From NCBI GenBank assembly GCA_026990615.1, contig JALXDB010000307.1:1-5448 (forward strand): a DNA stretch of 5,448 nucleotides, given 5' to 3'. Source of the stretch: Spirochaetota bacterium (GTDB lineage Bacteria; Spirochaetota; B62-G9). The notes below the pieces were generated by a model. It had not been told where the DNA came from. It saw only the letters and a list, made by a program, of their open reading frames with translations, and did no database searches. This document shows, one piece after another, positions 1 to 5,448 of the stretch (position 1 is the first letter of the stretch; each line of letters opens with the position of its first letter). A program made the translations under genes and the position numbers.

Positions 1-31
1 GTATTATTATTTTTTATTTTATTATAATATT

Positions 32-38
32 GGAGGGG
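32..38 (+). promoter_or_regulatory. Ribosome binding site deciding the aroE-like start
   Basis: GGAGGGG lies just before the ATG at 42, with GGAGG ending 5 bases from it. This favours ATG-42 over the in-frame TTG at 30, which would overlap the site. Confidence 0.8.
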
Positions 39-41
39 AGA

Positions 42-911
42 ATGGCAGAAAAGAGTTATAAAGATGAACTTGTAGGTTTATTTGGATACCCCGTTTCTGA
101 AAATCCCACATGCATAATGTATGAGGCTGCCTTTAACCATCTCGGGCTGCACTGGAAATACCTGACAATCGAAGTAAAACCTGAGGATTTGAAGGATGCT
201 GTGGCTGGATTAAAGGCCTTTAATATGAGAGGTATAAATCTAACTATTCCACATAAAGTTTCGGTGCTTGAATATGTGGATGACCTTTCTGAAAGTGCCA
301 AGATCATAGGTGCTGTAAATACTCTTGTTAACAATGATGGGAAACTGTTTGGAGAAAATACAGATGGCAAGGGTTTTCTAAAGGCTCTTGTTGATGATGC
401 TGGTTTTGATCCTCTTGACAGAAGCGCGGTTATTCTGGGTGCCGGAGGAGCTGCAAGAGCTATAGCGGTTGAATTAATATTCGCCGGTCTTGAAAGGCTT
501 ATAATAGTAAATAGAAGTGAAGAACGCGGAAAGGAGCTCGTTGCTCATCTAAAAGATAGAACATCAATGGATGTGGAATTTATCCGCTGGGGAGAGGGTT
601 ATAGAATCCCTGAAGGAGTTGACCTTCTGGTTAATGCAACTCCCATTGGCCTTTATCCCAATATTAAAGATAAGCCTGATATTGATTATAGCAGTATTAC
701 AGAGAACATGGTCGTCTGTGATGTAATCCCAAATCCTCCCGAGACAGGATTTCTCAAAGAAGCAGCTGCGAGAGGAGCTAAAACGGTTAATGGACTCGGG
801 ATGCTGGTGTATCAGGCTGCCATTTGCTTTAAGATGTGGACTGGAATGGATGCCCCGGTTGAGGTTATGAGGAGTGCCATTGAAAAGGAGTTTAATATTC
901 AGCAGCATTAG
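42..911 (+). CDS. aroE: Shikimate dehydrogenase family protein (AroE-like), variant substrate loop
   Basis: Predicted cytoplasmic NADP-dependent oxidoreductase of the shikimate dehydrogenase family (3-dehydroshikimate to shikimate, aromatic amino acid pathway). Length 289 aa, slightly above the usual 270-280. The N-terminal substrate domain has NLTIPHK with the catalytic Lys (K72), AVNT (N93) and ENTDG with the partner Asp (D108). The Rossmann domain has GAGGAAR (133-139) followed by NRSEER (157-162), the N-R-S/T-x-x-R pattern that selects NADP(H). GLGMLVYQA (251-259) carries the conserved late Gln (Q258). Oddity: the family motif HSxSP that binds shikimate reads ENPTC (20-24), so both serines are changed. 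The start is the ATG at 42, placed 5 bases after GGAGG at 32-36; an in-frame TTG at 30 would lie on the ribosome site itself. No other shikimate-pathway gene is visible. The fold is certain; the exact substrate is less so because of the loop change. Confidence 0.88.
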   Translation: MAEKSYKDELVGLFGYPVSENPTCIMYEAAFNHLGLHWKYLTIEVKPEDLKDAVAGLKAFNMRGINLTIPHKVSVLEYVDDLSESAKIIGAVNTLVNNDGKLFGENTDGKGFLKALVDDAGFDPLDRSAVILGAGGAARAIAVELIFAGLERLIIVNRSEERGKELVAHLKDRTSMDVEFIRWGEGYRIPEGVDLLVNATPIGLYPNIKDKPDIDYSSITENMVVCDVIPNPPETGFLKEAAARGAKTVNGLGMLVYQAAICFKMWTGMDAPVEVMRSAIEKEFNIQQH

Positions 912-2080
912 CCTATAATATTTTTTATCTCTCTTATAACTACAGGGCTTTTTTCTTTTTTCAGGAGCTGAGTTAATTCTCTTTTCAATTCACGCGTATT
1001 TTTTTCTATTTTACCAAAGGCCCATACTGAATATGCTCTTATAATTTCGTTGGTATTATACAGATATCTTTTTACCGCACTTTTTGCCTCTACGCATTCC
1101 ATGTTTCCTACTGCTAGCAGTGCATTTTTAACTATGGTAAGCCTGTCTCTTATCCCTACCTGATTGTTTGAAAATTTTTTCTTCCATTTATATTCATCCA
1201 TTTCGAGTATCTCTATTAAATTTACCTCGGGACCTATGTATCCTATTCTGTCGGCAGATTCCAATGGCTTAGGTTTTAGCCTGGTGTTGTAGGGGCATAC
1301 ATCAAGACAGGTTGTGCAGCCGTATAGACGCCGCTCCCATTTTTCCCTTGTTACTGAATCTATTAAAATTAGGTTTTCAGAAATAAACTGAAGGCACTCG
1401 TTAACATTTAAGGTTCCTTCGGCCACTATTGCGCCCGTTGGGCATGAATCCATGCATCTGGTACACTCACCGCAGATGGAGAAGTCCGGCTTTTTAATAG
1501 TATGGGATAGCTTTTTTGTGCTGGTAAAGTTTAAATCGAGGTCTGTTATAAGCTCGCCCACCACAAAATAGCTTCCAAGCTCGGGATTTATTAGTAGTGT
1601 GTTTTTGCCGATTTCAGCAAGTCCTGAATAGTTGAAGAGAACCTTTTCGGGGATTGAGGTGTAGTTGGAAAGTGCTTTGTATTTTATCTTTAATCCGTAT
1701 TCCTTTTCTAAGAAACTGGCTACTTCTTTCAGCTTATCTATAAGATACTGGTAATTATTCTCCCTGGTGTATTTTGCTATTTCTCCGTAGCACTCACCTT
1801 TATTTGCAGGTTTAGCTGTATTTTCGGTGTAATTGTAGTATTTCGCACCGAGAAATATACTTTTTGCCCATTTTCTATAATTTTTATAGTTGTAAGCAAA
1901 GGCGGTTTTCTCTGATGTCCAGCGGTAGGTTTCAGGGATTAATCCCTTTTCTAATTTTTTTATGGTTTCTGAAAGAGCCGGGGTTAAGTCTACAATAGGT
2001 ATAACGGTTATCAGATCGAGTCCATCAATGTTTCTCTTTATTTTTTCGACTGTTTCCAGGGCATCAAGTTTTTTATTCAT
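908..2080 (-). CDS. QueG-like epoxyqueuosine reductase family protein (double [4Fe-4S])
   Basis: Cytoplasmic iron-sulfur protein of the QueG family, whose characterised members reduce epoxyqueuosine to queuosine in tRNA using cobalamin. Length 390 aa, close to the usual 350-390. The N-terminal DUF1730-like region includes EIAKYTRENNY (100-110) and GLAEIGKNTLLINP (153-166). Two ferredoxin-type clusters follow: C203-x2-C206-x2-C209-x3-C213-P, and C229 with C255-x2-C258-x3-C262-P. After about 310 comes a helical HEAT-like tail (RDRLTIVKNALLAVG), also usual for QueG. Oddity: aligning back from GKNT, the family's proposed proton-donor Asp (in the usual D-T/S-x-P segment) falls on N139 in SNYTSIPEK, so the queuosine role is not assured and a paralogous function is possible. 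The start ATG is preceded two codons earlier by an in-frame TAA, so no longer N terminus is possible; its Shine-Dalgarno is weak. No queuosine synthesis gene is in the window. The gene converges on the aroE-like gene and shares its stop region. Confidence 0.8.
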   Translation of the reverse strand: MNKKLDALETVEKIKRNIDGLDLITVIPIVDLTPALSETIKKLEKGLIPETYRWTSEKTAFAYNYKNYRKWAKSIFLGAKYYNYTENTAKPANKGECYGEIAKYTRENNYQYLIDKLKEVASFLEKEYGLKIKYKALSNYTSIPEKVLFNYSGLAEIGKNTLLINPELGSYFVVGELITDLDLNFTSTKKLSHTIKKPDFSICGECTRCMDSCPTGAIVAEGTLNVNECLQFISENLILIDSVTREKWERRLYGCTTCLDVCPYNTRLKPKPLESADRIGYIGPEVNLIEILEMDEYKWKKKFSNNQVGIRDRLTIVKNALLAVGNMECVEAKSAVKRYLYNTNEIIRAYSVWAFGKIEKNTRELKRELTQLLKKEKSPVVIREIKNIIG

Positions 2081-2243
2081 TTTTTACCATTTATGCATGG
2101 TTTATTTTGTGCCAGTTTTTGATTATTCCGTAAGAACTGACATTTCGCCTATTAAAATATCATTAAATTATACTTTTGCCGTTGTTTTGGATAAAGGATT
2201 TTAACATTGAATCAAACCGGTACAGGTTAGGTCTCCCATGGGT
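2081..2243. other. Intergenic region between exporter and QueG-like gene
   Basis: A 163-base gap between two minus-strand genes. Apart from the candidate promoter, I see a CCCATGGG palindrome just after the exporter stop (2235-2242) and a small inverted repeat ACCAT/ATGGT (2086-2090 and 2097-2101) next to the QueG-like start. Neither is followed by a convincing T-run, so I call no terminator. No small gene is supported. Confidence 0.5.
2167..2195 (-). promoter_or_regulatory. Candidate sigma-70 promoter for the QueG-like gene
   Basis: On the minus strand a perfect TATAAT (2172-2167) lies 17 bases after a poor -35 match TTTATC (2195-2190). It sits about 85 bases before the QueG-like start, in the 163-base gap after the exporter gene. 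The -10 box is good, the -35 box weak (3 of 6), and the region is AT-rich, so a chance match is possible. Confidence 0.4.
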
Positions 2244-3158
2244 TTAAGCTTTTGTCCTGATTTTATCAATAATTGCTTCTCCATAAAGCATCAGGAACAG
2301 ACCCGAAATAATCATAGGAATCCCAAAAAAGAAGAAGGGCATTATTTTTTCTCTTCCGATGATTATCCCGAGTAGAACTGCAATCAAAGGATTTATAAGG
2401 GAATAGCTCACAATTCTTATTGAAGGTTCATGTTTAATCAGATAGTTGTAAGCACTGAGGGCAATTGAGCCTATTAACCCGAGAAAACTGACACCGATAA
2501 TGGATGACAGGGTGGCATTTTTTATTGAATCTACGATTGACAGCCCGGAAAATATCATTGCTATAAAAGAAACCGAGCCTGCAAACAACATCTGTACCAT
2601 TGTATTTACCATGCTGTCCTGGGGTACTTTTAACAGATGCCCGATGGAGGTGGCGAAACTCCATATTAAAATCCCCGCTATTGCAAATATCAAATGTATC
2701 GATATACTTGTTGCTATTGATTTTCCATCGTAGAGTAAAAGAGCAACACCGGCTATACCTATAATAATTCCACCCAATCGAATAATGCCTATCTTAATCT
2801 TGAGCAGTGCTCTGTTAAAGAAAGCCACAAAAATTGGTGTAGAGGATATTAACAGAGCCGCTATATAACTTGGAATTTTTTGTTCTGCAATTGTAATTAA
2901 TCCGTTCCCTCCCAGCAAAAAAAGGGTTCCGAGGATAATAGAACCTGTAACTTCCCTTTTAGTGGGCAGTGGCTTTAACCTTCCCGTTATTAGACTGACA
3001 AGAAGAAAGAATATTCCGCCGAAGAGGAACCTTATACCGACAACATAGTAAGGCGGTATGCTGGCAACGGAGAGCCGAATAAAAAAGTATGTTGATCCCC
3101 AGACTATGTAGATTGTGGCATATGAAATTATGGTAATCGGTGATAGTTTTTTAAACAA
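2244..3158 (-). CDS. EamA/DMT-family exporter, YedA-like
   Basis: Inner-membrane permease of the drug/metabolite transporter superfamily. Length 304 aa, normal for the family. It has two EamA repeats (about 9-142 and 155-291) and about ten hydrophobic helices: roughly 7-28, 36-57, 70-91, 97-117, 123-143, 153-173, 185-204, 217-238, 250-268 and 273-292. Family hallmarks resembling E. coli YedA are IVWGSTYFFIR (18-28), the GGNG...AEQ segment (83-92) and the conserved proline in SSTPIF (105-110). Such proteins usually export amino acids or other small metabolites; the substrate cannot be read from sequence. It lies 64 bases downstream of mtnA on the same strand and is probably cotranscribed. The listed start is a TTG with no Shine-Dalgarno at normal distance. 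A better-placed ATG at 3171 (AAAGG, spacing 7) is out of frame and meets TAA after six codons, so the true N terminus is uncertain by about a dozen residues. Confidence 0.88.
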   Translation of the reverse strand: MFKKLSPITIISYATIYIVWGSTYFFIRLSVASIPPYYVVGIRFLFGGIFFLLVSLITGRLKPLPTKREVTGSIILGTLFLLGGNGLITIAEQKIPSYIAALLISSTPIFVAFFNRALLKIKIGIIRLGGIIIGIAGVALLLYDGKSIATSISIHLIFAIAGILIWSFATSIGHLLKVPQDSMVNTMVQMLFAGSVSFIAMIFSGLSIVDSIKNATLSSIIGVSFLGLIGSIALSAYNYLIKHEPSIRIVSYSLINPLIAVLLGIIIGREKIMPFFFFGIPMIISGLFLMLYGEAIIDKIRTKA

Positions 3159-3222
3159 TCTGGATACCCATTTAATAGCCTTTATGTTTTAGTCTTGTAC
3201 TGGTGTCGAATTAAATATCTTA
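3159..3222 (-). other. mtnA-exporter intergenic gap with possible six-codon leader
   Basis: This 64-base spacer shows no hairpin with a T-run, which fits read-through from mtnA into the exporter gene. It contains AAAGG (3183-3179) followed 7 bases later by ATG (3171-3169), which opens a six-codon frame ending in TAA at 3153-3151, just inside the exporter's reading frame. This could be a coupled leader peptide or the remnant or misread of the exporter's true start. Confidence 0.4.
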
Positions 3223-4257
3223 TTATGAAAACAGTTTCTGAATATTTTCCCTGTAAGGCGGAGTAATTATCCCCTTTTCAGTTATTATCCCAGATATATA
3301 CCGCGCCGGTGTTACATCAAATGCGGGATTGTACACATTGATATTTGACGGGGCTGTCTGTTTACCGAACCCTTTGATTATTTCATCTGGCCCCCTCTCC
3401 TCGATTGGAATATCAATTCCCTCTTTTGTTTTTAGATCTATAGTTGAGATGGGTGCCGCAACATAAAATGGAACACCAAACTCTTTGGCTAGTATTGCAA
3501 GACCAAGGGTACCGATTTTGTTTGCCGTATCACCGTTTGCTGCTATCCTATCGGCACCAACTATGGCCATATTTACCCTCCCCTGGTACATTACAAAGGC
3601 TGCCATATTGTCTGTGATCAGGGTTGCAGGTATATCGGCCTCCACAAGCTCAAAGGCCGTTATTCTTGCCCCCTGTAGAAGAGGCCTTGTTTCGTCAACC
3701 CATACATGTATATTGTATCCTCTCTCCTTCGCTATATAGATAGGAGCCAGGGCGGTTCCGTACATGGCGGTTGCAAGTCCTCCTGCATTGCAGTGCGTAA
3801 TAAGGGAATATCCATCCTTTATAAGGGATACACCGTTTTCTCCGATTGCCCTGCACACCATGTTATCCTCATCTATCATATTCCTGGCTTCATTGAATAT
3901 CAGTTCTTTGAGCTCCTCAACATTTTCAGTGTTGCTCTTGCTGATAAGATTTTTCATCCTATCGATGGCCCAGAAGAGGTTTACGGCTGTTGGTCTAGAG
4001 GTTGCCAGATAGGAGCACACCTCTTCAAATCTTTTCATGAACTCGTTGAAGGAGCCTTTAAAGTTTCTTACACCCAGCCATACGCCGAAAGCGGCTGCTA
4101 TTCCAATAGCCGGGGCTCCCCTTATCTTCAATCTCTTTATTGCATCCCACATCTCTTTTTTATCTTTTATCTCTATATATTTCTTTTCTATGGGGAGCAG
4201 TGTTTGATCGATAATATACACCTTGCGGTTTTCTGTGTAAATGGTTGGTATTGGCAT
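3223..4257 (-). CDS. mtnA: S-methyl-5-thioribose-1-phosphate isomerase MtnA
   Basis: Cytoplasmic aldose-ketose isomerase converting 5-methylthioribose-1-phosphate to 5-methylthioribulose-1-phosphate in the methionine salvage pathway, which recycles methylthioadenosine. Length 344 aa, typical. It belongs to the eIF2B alpha/beta/delta-like fold and has the MtnA signatures: phosphate-binding RGAPAIG (46-52), catalytic Cys in THCNAGGLAT (C156), catalytic Asp in VGADRIAANGDTANKIGT (D236), and the late NPAFDVTP (310-317). Both catalytic residues are present, so it should be active. The start ATG is preceded by CAGGAG with 7 bases spacing. It is the first gene of a probable two-gene unit with the DMT exporter and is divergent from the transaldolase-like gene. 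No mtnK, mtnB, mtnD or other salvage gene is in the window, so the pathway must be completed elsewhere or end in another route. Ribose-1,5-bisphosphate isomerase is a related alternative, but the motif set and length fit MtnA. Confidence 0.95.
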   Translation of the reverse strand: MPIPTIYTENRKVYIIDQTLLPIEKKYIEIKDKKEMWDAIKRLKIRGAPAIGIAAAFGVWLGVRNFKGSFNEFMKRFEEVCSYLATSRPTAVNLFWAIDRMKNLISKSNTENVEELKELIFNEARNMIDEDNMVCRAIGENGVSLIKDGYSLITHCNAGGLATAMYGTALAPIYIAKERGYNIHVWVDETRPLLQGARITAFELVEADIPATLITDNMAAFVMYQGRVNMAIVGADRIAANGDTANKIGTLGLAILAKEFGVPFYVAAPISTIDLKTKEGIDIPIEERGPDEIIKGFGKQTAPSNINVYNPAFDVTPARYISGIITEKGIITPPYRENIQKLFS

Positions 4258-4264
4258 TTCAGAT

Positions 4265-4270
4265 CTCCTG
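4265..4270 (-). promoter_or_regulatory. Ribosome binding site of mtnA
   Basis: CAGGAG on the minus strand, 7 bases before the mtnA ATG. It fixes that start with good confidence. Confidence 0.8.
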
Positions 4271-4374
4271 TTACTTTTTCCTTGATATTTATTAATGTTT
4301 TGTTAGAATATTATTAAAGAAAGTTTAAGCCCTATTCTACAATGAAAAAATAGATCGGCTGTTTATTCATAAAA

Positions 4375-4380
4375 ATTATA
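4375..4380 (-). promoter_or_regulatory. Possible -10 box for mtnA
   Basis: TATAAT on the minus strand, upstream of mtnA, would give a 5' leader of roughly 110 bases. No clear -35 box stands 16-18 bases upstream and the surrounding DNA is AT-rich, so this is a weak call. Confidence 0.25.
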
Positions 4381-4427
4381 GACTAATTAAGGGATAAAAT
4401 AAAATATTAAAAATTTTTTTAAATATT

Positions 4428-4445
4428 TAGTTGTATAGACAACTA
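4428..4445. repeat. Perfect inverted repeat, likely GntR/HutC-type operator
   Basis: TAGTTGT-ATAG-ACAACTA: 7-base perfect arms around 4 bases. The core GTATAGAC fits GT-N-TA-N-AC, the pattern I associate with HutC/NagR/DasR-type GntR regulators. It ends 5 bases before the predicted -35 box of the transaldolase-like gene, so a bound protein could activate or block that promoter. The regulator itself is not in the window. The symmetry is seen directly; the family assignment is inference. Confidence 0.5.
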
Positions 4446-4450
4446 TTTAT

Positions 4451-4479
4451 TTGATTTATCTCTACAATTTATATATATT
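4451..4479 (+). promoter_or_regulatory. Candidate sigma-70 promoter of the transaldolase-like gene
   Basis: TTGATT (4451-4456, 4 of 6) and TATATT (4474-4479, 5 of 6) are separated by exactly 17 bases. Transcription would begin near 4486, giving a leader of about 43 bases before the ATG at 4529. A TACAAT at 4463-4468 is another possible -10 box but lacks a well-spaced -35. Confidence 0.5.
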
Positions 4480-4514
4480 TTTCACAAAAATAAATTATTT
4501 TTAATTAACTATGC

Positions 4515-4522
4515 AAAGGAGG
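4515..4522 (+). promoter_or_regulatory. Strong ribosome binding site of the transaldolase-like gene
   Basis: AAAGGAGG ends 6 bases before the ATG at 4529. Two in-frame ATGs upstream (4511 and 4523) are rejected as starts because one precedes the site and the other abuts it. A near-consensus site suggests efficient translation. Confidence 0.9.
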
Positions 4523-4528
4523 ATGTAT

Positions 4529-5448
4529 ATGGCAGTAAAGAAAAGCCCTATGGAACGCATGAATGAAACCGGGGAAGATGTAGAGATTTGGTGGGATTCG
4601 TCTCCTTTAGTATTTGATTCTTGGAAAAGAAAGAGAATTAAAAGCAAAAAGACAATTGAAGAGAGGGATGCTGAGGAAGAACTGCTTGATAGGTACTATA
4701 TCTCTGATAAACCCCTGGAACAGCTCTTCAGAGGTGTTACAACAAATCCACCTCTTTCAGGAGCGGTCATTAAAGATGATCCTGGATTCTGGAGAGAGTT
4801 CGCTATCGAATTGAAGAGAAGGAATCCTGACGCCAGCACCCATGAAATCTGGTGGATGACCTACAAAGAAATTGTGAAAAGAGGAGCCGAAAAGTATCTT
4901 GGAGTGTTCAGGGCCACCAATTTTAAGTACGGTTACATCTCCGGGCAGGTTGATCCGAGAGACTACCAGAATGAAGAGGCCATGAAACAGCAGGCTCTGG
5001 AGCTTGCAAGCCTCGCTTCCAACGTTATGGTTAAAGTACCCGGTACAGAGCAGGGAGTAAGGGTTATTAAGTTCCTTACATCAAAGGGTATTCCCACAAA
5101 CTGCACACTGGCATACGTACTACCACAGTTTGCAGCGGTTGCTCAGGCTGTCAAAGAAGGTCTTGAAGAGGCTAAGAAAAATGGTGTGGACCTGAGGATG
5201 TGGAGATCTGTAATTACATCGATGACAGGAAGGTATGAATCACTCGGTAATTTCCAGAAAGAGGCAGAAGAGCTTGGTATTGAGCTTACCGAAGCCGATG
5301 TAAGATGGGCAAGCATTGCAATCTTTAAAAAGGCAATCAACTACATGCAGGAAAACGGCTATCCGAGCAAGATGCTTATCTGCTCTATGAGAAGCGGTCC
5401 TGTTGTTGATGGTAAGACAAGACTCTGGCATTTCGAAAAACTCGCGGG
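4529..5448 (+). CDS. Transaldolase-family protein (partial, 3' end outside window)
   Basis: The frame is open from ATG to the window edge, 306 complete codons, so the C terminus is missing. It encodes a class I aldolase of the transaldolase family (TIM barrel, Schiff-base chemistry on sugar phosphates). Matches to the active site, using E. coli TalB as reference: Asp in WWDSSP (D23), VTTNPPL with Asn (N73), VMVKVPGT with the Schiff-base Lys (K169), TNCTL with Asn and Thr (N191, T193), and TSMTGR with phosphate-binding Arg (R235). K169 to N191 is 22 residues, the same as K132 to N154 in TalB. SMRSG near 286-290 resembles the late ASFRN strand. Oddities: the catalytic Glu96 position is Gln (Q140 in ISGQVDPR), and about 30 extra, highly charged residues lie between D23 and N73 (about 31-66). 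Transaldolase, a fructose-6-phosphate aldolase-like activity, or a different aldol donor are all possible. It has its own promoter and is divergent from mtnA. Confidence 0.82.
   Translation, partial: MAVKKSPMERMNETGEDVEIWWDSSPLVFDSWKRKRIKSKKTIEERDAEEELLDRYYISDKPLEQLFRGVTTNPPLSGAVIKDDPGFWREFAIELKRRNPDASTHEIWWMTYKEIVKRGAEKYLGVFRATNFKYGYISGQVDPRDYQNEEAMKQQALELASLASNVMVKVPGTEQGVRVIKFLTSKGIPTNCTLAYVLPQFAAVAQAVKEGLEEAKKNGVDLRMWRSVITSMTGRYESLGNFQKEAEELGIELTEADVRWASIAIFKKAINYMQENGYPSKMLICSMRSGPVVDGKTRLWHFEKLA

Larger units (their letters stand above)
4258..4528. promoter_or_regulatory. AT-rich divergent regulatory region between mtnA and transaldolase-like gene
   Basis: This 271-base region separates two divergent genes and is far more AT-rich than the flanking coding DNA. 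The part from about 4381 to 4427 is almost entirely A and T, with opposed A- and T-runs that could act as curved or UP-element-like DNA. It carries the palindrome, the plus-strand promoter and the ribosome site listed separately. Toward mtnA a perfect TATAAT is present on the minus strand at 4380-4375, about 118 bases before its ATG, without a good -35 box. I found no small gene and no recognisable SAM riboswitch motif before mtnA. Confidence 0.6.

Noticed and set aside
23..28. Perfect TATAAT before the aroE-like gene
   Set aside because: It would place the transcript start on the Shine-Dalgarno site itself. In such AT-rich DNA a chance match is likely; the real promoter is probably before the window.
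894..926. AATATT repeats followed by a T-run after the aroE-like gene
   Set aside because: The only stem is six A/T pairs around a 17-base loop, too weak for an intrinsic terminator.
2086..2101. ACCAT/ATGGT inverted repeat next to the QueG-like start
   Set aside because: Five-base arms around six bases are easily found by chance; no terminator or operator pattern fits.
3223..4257. Alternative reading of mtnA as ribose-1,5-bisphosphate isomerase or an eIF2B-like subunit
   Set aside because: The RGAPAIG, THCNAGGLAT and VGADRIAANGDTANKIGT motifs, the NPAFDVTP segment and the 344-residue length match bacterial MtnA better.
3706..4317. Plus-strand open frame of 203 codons opposite mtnA
   Set aside because: It is antisense to a complete mtnA with all catalytic motifs, has no ribosome site, and its translation is rich in Cys, His and Tyr without recognisable domains.
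4402..4427. Nearly symmetric A/T-only stretch before the palindrome
   Set aside because: It is low-complexity DNA, so its symmetry is not informative; noted only as a possible curved or UP-like element.
4614..4814. Plus-strand 66-codon frame
   Set aside because: It lies in another frame inside the transaldolase-like gene, which has a strong ribosome site and family motifs.
1..5448. CRISPR array, tRNA, rRNA, insertion sequence, toxin-antitoxin or phage genes
   Set aside because: I looked on both strands and saw no regularly spaced repeats, tRNA-like cloverleaf, transposase motifs, terminal inverted repeats or paired small genes.

Overview
The window reads as an ordinary chromosomal segment from a low-GC bacterium. 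Coding DNA is moderately AT-rich and the intergenic DNA is very AT-rich. Shine-Dalgarno sites are strong and Firmicute-like in strength (AAAGGAGG, CAGGAG, GGAGGGG), the code is standard, and there is no sign of introns or of archaeal or eukaryotic features. A double [4Fe-4S] protein fits an anaerobic or facultative lifestyle but does not prove it. I cannot name the phylum from sequence alone. I see no mobile element, CRISPR array, tRNA or rRNA.

Layout. (1) 42-911, plus strand: a shikimate dehydrogenase family gene (AroE-like) with intact NADP-binding and catalytic motifs but an altered shikimate-binding loop. (2) 908-2080, minus strand: a QueG-like double [4Fe-4S] protein that converges on the first gene with a 4-base overlap of the two stop codons. 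The aspartate expected in the QueG active site appears to be asparagine. (3) 2244-3158, minus strand: a ten-helix EamA/DMT exporter of the YedA type with a puzzling start region. (4) 3223-4257, minus strand: mtnA, methylthioribose-1-phosphate isomerase of methionine salvage, 64 bases upstream of the exporter and probably transcribed with it. (5) 4258-4528: a very AT-rich divergent regulatory region holding a perfect 7-bp-arm palindrome of GntR/HutC type, a plausible sigma-70 promoter and a strong ribosome binding site. (6) 4529 to the window end, plus strand: a partial transaldolase-family gene, open at its 3' end, with the Schiff-base lysine conserved but with the active-site Glu replaced by Gln, as in fructose-6-phosphate aldolase, and an extra charged insertion near the N terminus.

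The genes do not form one obvious pathway. They belong to aromatic amino acid synthesis (or a related dehydrogenase reaction), tRNA queuosine modification or a paralogous redox role, methionine salvage, export, and sugar phosphate or aldol chemistry. The points most worth a second look are the variant active sites in three enzymes (AroE-like, QueG-like, transaldolase-like), the operator-like palindrome before the transaldolase-like gene, and the exporter's start. I did not find a convincing new multi-gene system.
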